Made by a program: the position numbers and the translations under genes. The notes under the pieces were generated by a model, which saw only the letters and a list, made by a program, of their open reading frames with translations, had not been told where the DNA came from and ran no database searches. 37,954 nucleotides of DNA from an uncultured Saprospiraceae bacterium (GTDB lineage: Bacteria; Bacteroidota; Bacteroidia; Chitinophagales; Saprospiraceae), in contig CALLWB010000140.1 of assembly GCA_938016265.1 (NCBI GenBank), positions 1 to 37,954 on the forward strand, in the 5' to 3' direction. Shown in pieces: positions 6,106 through 14,802 of the stretch; position 1 is the stretch's first letter, and each line of letters starts with the position of its first letter.

Positions 6106-7091
6106 TGCAATTGCCAGAAATAAAATATTGTCCTGGAACATTAGCAAAAGGATTTAGTACGTACAGCAGAACTTGCTTAAAAAGAGTATACAACGGTAAA
6201 AAAGTGAATCATGTATTAAATTACGATTCCCCTTCGTCCAATTCTGAAACAGATGAATTGTTCGAAGAAAATCGAAAAAGAATTTCTATATCTGGCGTCC
6301 AGGAAAAGTTTTCGGTCATTTTAGAAAAAAATAAGTTAAAATTAGTTGGTGAAGGTGAACGAGGGACGCATATTCTAAAGCCAATACCTCAAGTTGGAAA
6401 AAGAGCGGATCAAATACCAGCAAATGAACACTTAACCATGCAAATCGCTAGGCAAGTTTACGGAATTGAAACTGCAGAAAACGCATTAATCTTTTTCAGG
6501 AATGGTGCGCCTGCCTACATAACGAAACGGTTTGATGTGAATGATGAGCAATTAAAACTTGCACAAGAAGACTTTGCATCATTAGCCGGAAGAACTCCAC
6601 AAACACATGGAGAACATTATAAATACGGAGGTAATTATTTAGAATTATTTGATTTAATGAAGGCTCATTTGGGGATCTATAAATTAGAATCTATAAAGTT
6701 ATTTAAATTGCTTCTATTTAATTACTTATTTTCAAACGGAGATGCACACTTAAAGAATTTTTCAATATTAGAGACGCCATTGGGTGATTACAAATTAAGT
6801 CCTGCATATGATTTATTAAACAGTCGAATCCATATTGATGACAAAGATTTTGCTTTGGATGATGGATTATTGCCATTGAATATTAGTAATGGAAAGCTAA
6901 ATATGCAATTTAAAGTTCTTGCAGAAAGAGCAGGAATCAAAGAAAAGGTTGTAAATGAAACATTGATGTTGATGTTGTCAAAAACGGATTCAGTCAAATA
7001 TTTTATTAATGCATCCTATTTAAATGACCGAACAAAAAGGAACTATTTGCAATCCTATCAAGGACGTTTACAAAGGTTGTTAAAAGTGTGA
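6105..7091 (+). CDS. hipT: HipT-like serine/threonine kinase toxin
   Basis: A 328-residue HipA-family kinase lacking the N-terminal subdomain, which is encoded by the preceding gene. The Gly-rich loop region reads RISISGVQEKFS with a Ser-Ile-Ser motif at residues 61-63; in characterised HipT these serines are autophosphorylation sites that tune activity. HILKP (K92) fits the ATP-binding lysine. GDAHLKNFS (D213 as catalytic base, N218) and LSPAYDLL (D235, Mg-binding) complete the kinase core. All key residues are present, so the toxin is probably functional. HipA kinases phosphorylate aminoacyl-tRNA synthetases (GltX for HipA, TrpS for E. coli HipT); the target here is unknown. It starts on the last base of hipS and closes the operon. 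Confidence 0.85.
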   Translation: MQLPEIKYCPGTLAKGFSTYSRTCLKRVYNGKKVNHVLNYDSPSSNSETDELFEENRKRISISGVQEKFSVILEKNKLKLVGEGERGTHILKPIPQVGKRADQIPANEHLTMQIARQVYGIETAENALIFFRNGAPAYITKRFDVNDEQLKLAQEDFASLAGRTPQTHGEHYKYGGNYLELFDLMKAHLGIYKLESIKLFKLLLFNYLFSNGDAHLKNFSILETPLGDYKLSPAYDLLNSRIHIDDKDFALDDGLLPLNISNGKLNMQFKVLAERAGIKEKVVNETLMLMLSKTDSVKYFINASYLNDRTKRNYLQSYQGRLQRLLKV

Positions 7092-7550
7092 AACTTATGG
7101 ATTTGAAGTCCTTCATCCTAAAAGAATATTGATTATGGGAAGGAGGTGGGGTTTTAGTTCGACAGATTGGAGGAAAATAGAGAATGATTGCAAATAATGA
7201 GCAATGATGATTTGATCGATGGTGTTATGCTCAATTCTAGGTATAAAACCAGTCGATAATAAAAGCATATGACGCCCAGCCCTTCCATTCGGTCAGGCCG
7301 TTGGATATGCAAAAACGTTCTCTGTCAATTAAAAAAAATATGAAAAATTGAAGCTAAACGAGATGAAATAAAAACGACTGCACAACAAAAACAACAGGCA
7401 AAATTGCTGTCACGAGGAACAGCAGCTGTTTACAAACCGTAATTAAAAAATGATATAATAATAATAAAAGAACTAAATCTTTTTCTTGTTAATGTCTTGT
7501 TTGATTAAGTAAGAAGGAAAACAATCAATAAATACTGAAGAATCGTGAGA
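7092..7550. other. 459-bp gap after the hip operon
   Basis: No gene is supported. A GC-richer palindromic segment near 7266-7312 begins GCATAT and ends ATATGC with GACGCC/GGCCGTT-type partial pairing inside, resembling the other boundary elements. GCTGT and ACAGC near 7401-7420 can form a small hairpin. No clear terminator was found after hipT. Confidence 0.45.
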
Positions 7551-7901
7551 ATGTTTAGATATTGCTATTTAGTAAATTTGATACTTTTTAGTACTTTTTT
7601 ACTTAATGTTTCATGTAATGATTCCAGAAGAGCCGTTTTTGGAGGATATGCGCCAGGAAGTTTGGTTGATTCCCATTTGAAAGTTTATGAAGATTCAACT
7701 TATGAATTAAATAATATTGAAACTACAATTGGAATATGGAAGATCAATAATGACACCTTAAACTTATGGAAAGGCAATACAATTTGTGCCCAAATTGTAG
7801 GTACGGATTTAGTAAGTTATGAATGTCCTGAATTTAGAATTTTGATTTTGATGGAGTTTGAAAGGTTTATTCCTCCAAAGGTTATTGTCTTTCCAAATTA
7901 A
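7551..7901 (+). CDS. Small lipoprotein of unknown function
   Basis: The ATG at 7551 is preferred over the GTG two codons upstream. The product has 116 residues. A hydrophobic segment (YLVNLILFSTFLLNVSC) ends in a lipobox (LNVSC), so the cysteine should be lipidated and the protein anchored to a membrane. The mature part is about 95 residues: YEDSTYELNN, then GIWKINNDTLNLWKG, a pattern common in small Bacteroidota lipoproteins that report a typed property against a threshold; no family can be named. It stands alone between two long non-coding gaps. A possible terminator follows near 7918-7970 (CACACCAA pairing imperfectly with TTGGGTGT, then a T-run). Confidence 0.6.
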   Translation: MFRYCYLVNLILFSTFLLNVSCNDSRRAVFGGYAPGSLVDSHLKVYEDSTYELNNIETTIGIWKINNDTLNLWKGNTICAQIVGTDLVSYECPEFRILILMEFERFIPPKVIVFPN

Positions 7902-8328
7902 CTTTAATGGAAAAAGAATCACACCAAATGGTATAATCTATACATTCTAAGTGTTGGGTGTCATTTTTTTGCAATGTTACTCCTGTTTTTCCGTCGTTGA
8001 AAGGCAGCGAATCATATAAAGGACTCCAGAGCCACCTAGTACTGTTAAATTTCAAAAGCGAGTCAAGTCTAGGAGATTAAATGAGCAAATAGTACAATTT
8101 AAATTGTGACAGGACACAGTTTAAAGTGTAAGGAAATGAGTTTAAAATTGCTAAGCGCAATTGAAGAGAAACAGCACCCAACAAAAGTAACTATCTTCCA
8201 TATGTAAACTTACCATGATGAAGAGAAAGTAGTTCACTCGCTAATAATAAGAAATTGCGTAAGCTAAAGATATTATGTATGTTTATTTTTCAATTTAAAA
8301 GATGTTGAGGTGATAAAAAATAAAATTT
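7902..8328. other. 427-bp gap before the RRM gene
   Basis: No gene is supported. It begins with a possible terminator (about 7916-7972, imperfect stem and a seven-T run). CAATTTAAATTG at 8095-8106 is a perfect 12-bp palindrome. The remainder is AT-rich without a clear signal. Confidence 0.4.
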
Positions 8329-8598
8329 ATGAGAATATATGTAGGTGGACTTAGCTTTATGACAGAAGAATCAAGTCTAAAAGAACTCTTCGAAAAATAT
8401 GGAGAAATTATTTCTCTAGAGATATTTAAAAACGAAGAGAGTGGAAGGTCAAAAGGGTTTGGCCGCGTAGTAATGGCAGATAACGAGGCAATCATTGCGA
8501 TTAGTGAATTAGATGATACAACTTTGGATGGCAGAAAAATTCGCGTTTCTAATGAAGATGCTCCGTATAAATATAAAGGTGGAATAAAAATTCCCTAA
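8329..8598 (+). CDS. RRM-type RNA-binding protein
   Basis: An 89-residue protein made of a single RNA-recognition motif. The RNP2 strand is MRIYVGGLSF and the RNP1 strand is SKGFGRVVMA, with the aromatic positions (Y and F) in place to stack on bases. The order beta-alpha-beta-beta-alpha-beta is complete, ending LDGRKIRVSNEDAP. The short basic tail (YKYKGGIKIP) is typical of free-standing RRM proteins of Bacteroidota and cyanobacteria, which are often cold-induced and bind single-stranded RNA. The 5' leader is A-rich with no Shine-Dalgarno sequence. The gene is isolated, with repeats L and R (second copies) directly downstream. Confidence 0.9.
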   Translation: MRIYVGGLSFMTEESSLKELFEKYGEIISLEIFKNEESGRSKGFGRVVMADNEAIIAISELDDTTLDGRKIRVSNEDAPYKYKGGIKIP

Positions 8599-8680
8599 TA
8601 TTTTACTTTTCAGTCAATTTTAGTTCTGAGCCTGATGCAAAACACCACATTTTGAGGTGCTAGAAATATCGCATGCATGT

Positions 8681-8780
8681 TATCGCTCATTAAGTCGCGG
8701 CATTAGAATCTAGCAATTTTAATTTGCTTGGTTTCTGCTTGAATTTAAGATTTTATCTATATTAATGCTGTAGGGGCTAG
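8681..8780. repeat. Dispersed repeat L, copy 2
   Basis: Counterpart of 1866-1962. Shared blocks are TCGCTCATTAAG (8683) and TTTTATCTATATT (8751), followed by AATGCTGTA and a GGGctAG-like run. The region between the blocks has diverged. Confidence 0.6.
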
Positions 8781-8924
8781 CTTACTTTGAAAATATCTCT
8801 CAGCATGCCTAGGTTTACGCGCATTAATGCCGCTCAAGAGAAAAATAGCAATTATTAATAAGCTTAATCTCTGCAAGAAACTTTAGGCATTATTTTTTGT
8901 CGTGCTGCAACGGCTTAGTTGACA

Positions 8925-8947
8925 ACCCTCACTAGCCAACGCTTCTA
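8925..8947. repeat. Dispersed repeat R, copy 2
   Basis: A 23-base exact copy of 3351-3373. It ends about 60 bp before the next gene. Confidence 0.8.
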
Positions 8948-9007
8948 GATACTAATATTTCTTAGTATATTTATTCTTTATCTAACCCAGTCACAACAAT
9001 CAACCAA

Positions 9008-10663
9008 ATGAAAATTCTACCTAGAATCCTTCTAGTTTTAATTAGTATCCTCCTTTTTTTATCAGTAGGCAGCCAAGCACAGTCCACGATCAACCTCGCC
9101 GCTCAATGCAATTGTGAAGTCCTTAGTGGAACCGGCACACCAACACCAGGATCCCCAGCCGCCAACCCAGGTAACTTATACATAGACAACAATACAGGCA
9201 ACCTATACTCTTTCGACGGAACTTCCTGGACCGCTGCTACGTCTTCCTCCCTAAACACCTCATTGATAGACGCCGATGGGGACACCTCGGTAGAGGTAGA
9301 GCGGACAACAGATGAGGATATCATCCAATTTACAACCGCAGGAAACAACTATGCAGCCTTGGACGGGACTCGATTGCGCCTAAATTCTGGAGGCGGCAAT
9401 GTCTATATCGGAGAGGCCGCCGGGAATGGTACAGGTATTGAGAATGCAAGTCTAGGAAACCAAACATTGACCAACAATACCACTGGCGGTTTTAATGTAG
9501 CGATTGGGTCTTATTCAATGAGATCAAATACATCAGGAGCTGGTAATATTGCGATAGGGTATAATGTACTACGTAGCAATACTACAGGAGCTCGAAATGC
9601 AGCAAGTGGTCTAGAAGCGATGCAATTCAATACAACAGGAACTGCTAATATCGCAATGGGATATAGAGCCTTAAGAAGAAATACTATTGGTGGTGGTAAT
9701 ACGGCACTTGGATCCTATGCACTACAAGATAATGACACTGGAGGATCTAATACAGCGTTAGGAAATGCTACCTTGCAAAATAATACAACAGGCAATTTAA
9801 ACACCGCCATTGGCAATTTTTCATTAGGAAACAACACCACAGGAATTTCTAATATAGCATCAGGCCCCTACGCCCTACTTAACAACACCACAGGAAACTA
9901 TAACGTCGCTTCGGGGCACAGAGCGCTAGGTAATAATGTCGCAGCAAACAATAATGTCGCCATAGGATATCAAGCAATGCAATACAATACCACAGGATCT
10001 TCTAATACCGCAATTGGGCCAAATTCATTTCTCGGGTCGACATCTACTGCCTATTCAAATAGCACTGCGCTGGGGTCTGCTGCTTTTGTCACAGCATCCA
10101 ATCAAGCTAGAGTTGGCAATAGTTCAGTTACAAGCATTGGAGGTTTTGCCAATTGGACGAATGTTTCGGATGCTCGATTCAAGACCAATGTTCAAGAAAA
10201 TGTAGTTGGGTTGGATTTTATCAACCGATTACGTCCTGTCTCGTATAATTTGGATATGAATGCTATCGCCAAGAAGCAACAATTGCCTGATGATCTCCGC
10301 AATCTAAAATCAGAACAACTCAAAGCAAATCAACTTCAAACGGGGTTCATTGCTCAAGAAGTAGAAAAAGCAGCAAAAGAATTAGGCTACAATTTTTCTG
10401 GGGTAGATGCTCCCAAAAGTGAGGCAGATCATTATGGTTTACGGTACGCCGAATTTACCGTTCCATTGGTGAAAGCAGTTCAAGAATTATCTGCTGAAAA
10501 TCAAAAATTAAATAAAGAAAACGCCCTAATGAGAACAGAATTGGAGACCATCAAATCTGAATTAGTTCACCTAAAAAGTATAGAAAATCAGTTAGCAGAG
10601 ATTAAAGCTCTATTGAACCCAATTCATGCAATAGGAAAAGAAAATCACTCCAGAACACAGTGA
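9008..10663 (+). CDS. Secreted repeat protein with C-terminal S74 intramolecular chaperone
   Basis: A 551-residue exported protein (signal peptide ending SVGSQAQ). After a short linker with NPGNLYIDNNTGNLYSFDG, residues about 140-345 are tandem repeats of about 24 residues of the form NTTG-x2-N-x-A-x-G-x2-AL-x2, which should build a trimeric beta-helical stalk like phage tail fibres and YadA heads. Next comes VSDARFKTNVQ, the S74 (endosialidase-type chaperone) signature with the Ser-Asp cut site, then TGFIAQEVEKAAKELG and LRYAEFTVPLVKAVQELS, and a C-terminal coiled coil. S74 domains drive trimer folding and then cut themselves off. No phage genes are nearby, so this is likely a cell-surface fibre. 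GC content is higher than in the genes to its left. Confidence 0.85.
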   Translation: MKILPRILLVLISILLFLSVGSQAQSTINLAAQCNCEVLSGTGTPTPGSPAANPGNLYIDNNTGNLYSFDGTSWTAATSSSLNTSLIDADGDTSVEVERTTDEDIIQFTTAGNNYAALDGTRLRLNSGGGNVYIGEAAGNGTGIENASLGNQTLTNNTTGGFNVAIGSYSMRSNTSGAGNIAIGYNVLRSNTTGARNAASGLEAMQFNTTGTANIAMGYRALRRNTIGGGNTALGSYALQDNDTGGSNTALGNATLQNNTTGNLNTAIGNFSLGNNTTGISNIASGPYALLNNTTGNYNVASGHRALGNNVAANNNVAIGYQAMQYNTTGSSNTAIGPNSFLGSTSTAYSNSTALGSAAFVTASNQARVGNSSVTSIGGFANWTNVSDARFKTNVQENVVGLDFINRLRPVSYNLDMNAIAKKQQLPDDLRNLKSEQLKANQLQTGFIAQEVEKAAKELGYNFSGVDAPKSEADHYGLRYAEFTVPLVKAVQELSAENQKLNKENALMRTELETIKSELVHLKSIENQLAEIKALLNPIHAIGKENHSRTQ

Positions 10664-10989
10664 TCTAAAGAGTTGCAAGGTGATCATTACGTAAGAAAAC
10701 GATACACAGATCACTCGCTTCTTATTTACTCAAATTCTAATGCATTGCATTAGGGAATTAGAAAATAGTGAAAGTCAAACAGTTGTTTGTCATTTAAATA
10801 CAAGCATTAGTCTAAGGGAGTTGAATAGTTCAATTTAATATTTAATATTAAGTTCACTCTGAAAAGTCAAATTTTTCAAAACGTTATTAGATGTTTGATG
10901 GACTGGGGCGGCTTCCAGTCGTTTTTCAACAACTGGAAAAAATGAACATACGATAGACAATAGCTACAAAACAATTTAAGACACCAATA
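10664..10989. other. 326-bp gap with hairpins and a REP-like repeat
   Basis: AGTGATCT (10659-10666) pairs with AGATCACT (10708-10715). CTAATGC-ATT-GCATTAG at 10737-10753 is a perfect small hairpin. REP-like copy 2 occupies 10892-10952. No gene is present. Confidence 0.5.
10892..10952. repeat. REP-like dispersed repeat, copy 2
   Basis: Begins TGTTTGATGGACTGGGGCGG and ends AATGAACATAC, the same two ends as the 3602-3690 copy. In this copy GACTGG (10901-10906) pairs with CCAGTC (10915-10920). It lies about 40 bp before the next start codon. Confidence 0.5.
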
Positions 10990-12273
10990 ATGAAATACAT
11001 TCTATTACTTTTTACCCTTATTCCAGCCTTGACTTTTGGACAGAAAATTTCTAAAGAAGGACTGTGGAAAGCGCATTCGTATATTAAGAAAGACGGAACA
11101 GAGCAGAAGGCTACCAGCGAAGACTTCTTAAAAGTTAAAAACAATACCCTGCTACTATTTCAGTTTCAACAGAAAATGTCGAGGGAGACAGGCGAAATGT
11201 TTGTAGTAACCGTAGTCGATACCTTCAACATTGGAAAACTAAAATCGGATGGTTCTTATAACCTTTCTCTTAAAGAACGAACATTTAGCTTTAGTGAGGT
11301 TGACAAAAAACTACACCTCATTTTTCCTAACTATACGTTGGTCTTTGAACGGATTGAAAAACTTGGGAAACCCACTATTTCTCTCGAACAATGCAGCCAA
11401 TTCCTTATTGGCTCCACCGTCGTCGAAATTGATCCTGAGCGGAATAAAATCGAAGGCAATTTAAGTTATACCTACCAGCCAAACGGTCAAGCAAAATACA
11501 AACAATTAGACGCTCGCAGAAGTTGGGAATCTGAATATAAAATTATCGATTTCGAAGGCTATACCTTCCTGAAGGGGATAACCTCTGCACCAGTTCTCCT
11601 CACATCAAATAATAATAAATCGATTGCAGGAACTGAATTTGATTTTAGATATGAGCCAAAGCCAATTACACTTATGAAAGTGGAATTTATCGACGATTCC
11701 TTTAAGCCGGAACAACTGATAAACCAACCGTTTGAGCTAGAAATCGAAAATGTTTCTACTGAAGAATGTATCGAAAAATTGCCCAAAGACGTCTTGGATT
11801 TAGAGTTAAATATCACCAAAGGGCTACTTGATAAAGAAGTTACAACCGTCCAAGTTCAACATTCGTATGGTTGTAGTTGGAATTTGATCCGTGATGGGGA
11901 TATTCAAGGGTTTTCGAAAGCAACGTTCAAAGAGCTAATTGACGTAGATCCTTCCCTCTGTTATATCGCTACTATTCCTTGTGGATACTATGCCGACCGA
12001 GACTCAAAAAAGGATCCTTGGAAGATTTACTTGCATGAGGAACGAATGGAAACAGACTCTTCCTTTATTACTAAAAAGGCGTTCAAACATGATAATACTT
12101 ACAGGGTCATAAATGAACTCAAAGAAAAAGAACTTACGCATTTCAAATACTACTATCTTGATTCCCGAAAATTAAGGAAAACATTTTCCTTTTTAAAGGG
12201 AAAAGAAGTAGGAATTACACGCTTTTATGATGAAGACGGAGTGTTGGAAAAAGAGGTTGACAATGACGAGTAA
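10990..12273 (+). CDS. Secreted protein of unknown function
   Basis: A 427-residue exported protein with signal peptide MKYILLLFTLIPALTFGQ. I do not recognise a family. Residues 20-110 resemble a small beta-barrel of the kind that tests a value against a template (GLWKAHSYIKKDGTEQKATS, then LLLFQFQQKM and LHLIFPNYTLVFERI). The middle part is beta-rich and contains scattered cysteines (CSW, CYIATIPCGYY) that could form disulfides. The tail (YYYLDSRKLRKTFSFLKG, then GITRFYDEDGVLEKEV) looks like MORN/YwqK-type strands. It ends 28 bp from the stop of the convergent gene at 12302 with no visible terminator between. A REP-like repeat lies directly upstream. Confidence 0.6.
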   Translation: MKYILLLFTLIPALTFGQKISKEGLWKAHSYIKKDGTEQKATSEDFLKVKNNTLLLFQFQQKMSRETGEMFVVTVVDTFNIGKLKSDGSYNLSLKERTFSFSEVDKKLHLIFPNYTLVFERIEKLGKPTISLEQCSQFLIGSTVVEIDPERNKIEGNLSYTYQPNGQAKYKQLDARRSWESEYKIIDFEGYTFLKGITSAPVLLTSNNNKSIAGTEFDFRYEPKPITLMKVEFIDDSFKPEQLINQPFELEIENVSTEECIEKLPKDVLDLELNITKGLLDKEVTTVQVQHSYGCSWNLIRDGDIQGFSKATFKELIDVDPSLCYIATIPCGYYADRDSKKDPWKIYLHEERMETDSSFITKKAFKHDNTYRVINELKEKELTHFKYYYLDSRKLRKTFSFLKGKEVGITRFYDEDGVLEKEVDNDE

Positions 12274-12301
12274 ACTCGCGTCCTAAACATCCAAACAACC
12301 C

Positions 12302-13189
12302 CTAAGGCTTCGTCACATTCAAAACACCACCACTACTACTCACCAAATTAACCGTCGCTCCAGTTTGAATCGTAATTTCAAAACAATTAGCCGTTCCCCC
12401 AGTAATTAATGGGTCATTGGTGACATTTGGAATGATAACACTTTTTGCAGCAGTAGGCACCGCTCCTGTATTCCAATTGCAAGGATCAAACCAGTCCGTA
12501 TCTGTGCAGCCTGTCCAAGTATAGGTGCCGCTAGAAGCAGCCAAGGAGGAGGAGCAGATCACCGTTGCGGTAACGGGTGTTCCGGCAGGACTCAAACAAG
12601 AAGCGGTATAACAAAAGGGGTAATACGTTTGCGTGCTTGAAGGAGAGACAGTTGCTCCAGTATGGAAGGTTCCTGTTCCTCCAGAATTCTGATACCACCT
12701 TAAAGTCCCTTCCGAACAATTTCTACTTGGAAAAGTGAAACTTTGGCTCCCGCAAATTGATCCATTCCCTCCGCTTCCAGTTGGAGCAATAGGGCATGCT
12801 GCCATGGTACAGGCTCCAATAATACGAAACTCCAATTCACTAGGTTCTGCATCTGGATCAATCGGACTGCAGTTTGTTGTAGTGGTAAGTCTAACCGCTA
12901 CGATCTCTTTTGTAGTAGTATATGGAAGGGAAACGGTCGCCGTCGTACCATCTGCAAAAACCCATAAAAAATTGCCCGTAATAAAGCAAGGGCCTTCTTG
13001 CAAAATACCAATAGTACCCATTATAATCGTATTAGCGGGGATCGTTGGATTTATTGTTCTCGTTTCAACATTAAATGATCCAACGGGGTCTTCAATTTTC
13101 ACATCGATCTGGGGCCCGGGATAGGGGATACATTGTGAAAATATTTGGTGACTATAGATGATGAAAGATAAAAAGAATAACGACCTCAT
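12302..13189 (-). CDS. Secreted Ig-like surface protein
   Basis: A 295-residue exported protein (signal peptide MRSLFFLSFIIYSHQIFSQ). Residues about 135-215 form a cysteine-containing Ig-like domain of the SprB/PKD-like kind (SICGSQSFTFPSRNCSEGTL, WYQNSGGTGTFHTGATVSP, STQTYYPFCY). Residues about 220-290 are another common Bacteroidota surface module that starts YTWTGCTDTDWFDPCNWNTG and runs into VIIPNVTNDPLITGG. Such domains occur in adhesins and gliding-related proteins. No type IX sorting domain is present: the protein ends GGVLNVTKP, so it may be cut short or exported differently. It is the only minus-strand gene in this part and diverges from the gene at 13608. Confidence 0.7.
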   Translation of the reverse strand: MRSLFFLSFIIYSHQIFSQCIPYPGPQIDVKIEDPVGSFNVETRTINPTIPANTIIMGTIGILQEGPCFITGNFLWVFADGTTATVSLPYTTTKEIVAVRLTTTTNCSPIDPDAEPSELEFRIIGACTMAACPIAPTGSGGNGSICGSQSFTFPSRNCSEGTLRWYQNSGGTGTFHTGATVSPSSTQTYYPFCYTASCLSPAGTPVTATVICSSSLAASSGTYTWTGCTDTDWFDPCNWNTGAVPTAAKSVIIPNVTNDPLITGGTANCFEITIQTGATVNLVSSSGGVLNVTKP

Positions 13190-13607
13190 AATTTGTAAGG
13201 GTTTATTGCAAGTAGTAATTTAATTGAATTCAGCCAGTGCGATACCGAAATTGACAATTTATTCTTCTATAAACTTAACAAAAAAATAATCCAATTAATA
13301 CCAAAGTCGTGAAAAATACCATTTGGAATTCGACTCGTGAAACATTTTATGGTAGATCAACTAGACAACAATCTATACCTCCATCGAAAGGTCGAAATAT
13401 TCTGTTAAAATACCTGATAATTTAGTTAATGTCTGATTTGGGCGGAATCGGGCGATGAGTTTTTATTATAATATTAATTTATCTATAGAATAATTATGCT
13501 GATAAATACATATATTGCATATGTGTTAATTTGAGATTAACGATTTTGAGCACCTTCATAGCAATTGCTAACTGAGCTGTTTAAGGATACAAACCAAATA
13601 CTAAACT
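13190..13607. other. 418-bp divergent intergenic region
   Basis: It should hold promoters for both flanking genes. I could not identify a convincing TAnnTTTG promoter or a regulatory site. AGCAATTGCT near 13559-13568 is a palindrome. GAGCACCTTCA near 13548 differs by one base from the left inner end of the 15-bp inverted-repeat element (3502-3512), possibly by chance. Confidence 0.4.
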
Positions 13608-14498
13608 ATGGAAACCATGAAAAAAATACTAATAATTTTAACGACCATTTTATTTTCCGGGCAACTTTTACAAGGCCAGAATGTTGGTATCGGAATAACG
13701 AGCCCGCTCTCCTTACTTAGTGTAAATGGTCAAGGAGATTCCAAGTATATTGGTTACTTCTCCACGACATCGACGGTCAATGGTAACAGCGCATTGTATG
13801 GACAAGCTGATCAACCAATTGGATTTGCTGACAACATTTCAGCCGTTGTTGGAATAATTACGGCAGGGCGTGGCTATGCTCGTGGGGTGAATGGCCACTC
13901 CGTTTCTCCTACGCCCTCCAATGCAGGAAGAGCTTACGGGATAGTAGGGACGGGCGGTAATGCAACTCCAGGAGCGAACTTCGGGTTGTATGGTCAAACG
14001 GTTGGCGTCAATCCTGGTACAGCGGTATTTGGCTGGAACAGAGTGGGCTATCCGAATGGCGATGGTTTTTCGCCGACCGGAACGGTGCCAAACATAAACT
14101 ATGGGGGATATTTTATTGGGAAAGGATATTTCTATGACAACGTGGGGATCGGCGTTCGCGATCCTCAATACAAGCTAGATGTTTGCGGGACGGTACATTG
14201 CAAGGAAGTAAAAGTGGACTCTGTAGGCTGGTGCGATTATGTTTTTGAAGAGGACTTTGAGCTGCCTACACTAGAAGCAGAGGAGGCCTTCATCGCTCAA
14301 AATGGGCATTTAAGCTCCTTCGAATCTGCTGCTGAAATGAACGGGGCAATCAAAGTAGCAGATGTCATAAAACGCCAGCAGGAAACCATAGAAAAACTAA
14401 TGCTGCATGTCATTGCATTAAATAAGGAAGTTAAGTCCTTGAAAAATCAACGGGTTGTCCCAAACCAAGATGCGGTAAAACCGCCCGGAAATTACTAG
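13608..14498 (+). CDS. Secreted tail-fibre-like protein with C-terminal coiled coil
   Basis: A 296-residue exported protein. Either ATG (13608 or 13617) gives a signal peptide ending GQLLQGQ; the second ATG gives the more usual MKKILII start. The mature protein opens with NVGIGITSPLSLLSVNGQGD, a motif typical of Bacteroidota fibre-like proteins, followed by a glycine-rich region (YGQADQPIGFAD, GIVGTGGNATPGANFGLYGQ) and NVGIGVRDPQYKLDVCGTVH. It ends in a coiled coil (VIKRQQETIEKLMLHVIALN). The layout parallels the S74 protein at 9008, but no S74 catalytic SDxR motif is visible. A surface role is inferred. Confidence 0.7.
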   Translation: METMKKILIILTTILFSGQLLQGQNVGIGITSPLSLLSVNGQGDSKYIGYFSTTSTVNGNSALYGQADQPIGFADNISAVVGIITAGRGYARGVNGHSVSPTPSNAGRAYGIVGTGGNATPGANFGLYGQTVGVNPGTAVFGWNRVGYPNGDGFSPTGTVPNINYGGYFIGKGYFYDNVGIGVRDPQYKLDVCGTVHCKEVKVDSVGWCDYVFEEDFELPTLEAEEAFIAQNGHLSSFESAAEMNGAIKVADVIKRQQETIEKLMLHVIALNKEVKSLKNQRVVPNQDAVKPPGNY

Positions 14499-14802
14499 AG
14501 AAATAGACGAACGTCCAAGCAATTTACGAATGGAGAACGGAGGTCGGTAGAGGGTAGGTGAATGGCGCGAATCATTATTCGCCCCATCCCGACAGTTTTG
14601 AGAGGTTGATTCTTGTTGGAATTGGTTGATAAGGTAATAATTAATCGGGTTGGGTTAGAGATTGGAATAGCTAAGGCGTTACTTGGACTGGGCCGGCTGG
14701 CTTCCTAGAAAACACTATCTCCATGTTCGATAAACCATATCACTATTAACGATTAACCAATCCCAATTAACTATATTTGCATAGAAAACACAAACACCCT
14801 AG
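14499..14802. other. 304-bp gap with a REP-like repeat
   Basis: It holds a short member of the REP-like family at 14685-14707 (GGACTGGGCCGGCTGGCTTC). Otherwise it is featureless; no gene or terminator was found. Confidence 0.45.
14685..14707. repeat. REP-like dispersed repeat, copy 3 (short)
   Basis: GGACTGGGCCGGCTGGCTTC shares the GACTGgGcCGGCT core with copies 1 and 2; the TGTTTGA head and the TTTATAAT or AACATAC tail are missing. Confidence 0.45.

Larger units (their letters stand above)
8599..9007. other. 409-bp gap holding the second L and R repeats
   Basis: No gene is present. Repeat L copy 2 (8681-8780) and repeat R copy 2 (8925-8947) occur in the same order as around the DUF2059 gene, but only 144 bp apart. 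GCGGCATTA (8697-8705) pairs with TAATGCCGC (8825-8833), forming a larger inverted repeat across the gap. Confidence 0.6.

Noticed and set aside
3304-8947. Integron attC sites between accessory genes
   Set aside because: The palindromes do not carry the RYYYAAC/GTTRRRY core pair at proper places, and no integron integrase is present. Kept only as a cassette-like observation.
9450-10010. Short tandem DNA repeat as a separate element
   Set aside because: The period of about 72 bp equals 24 codons of the fibre repeat inside the S74 protein.
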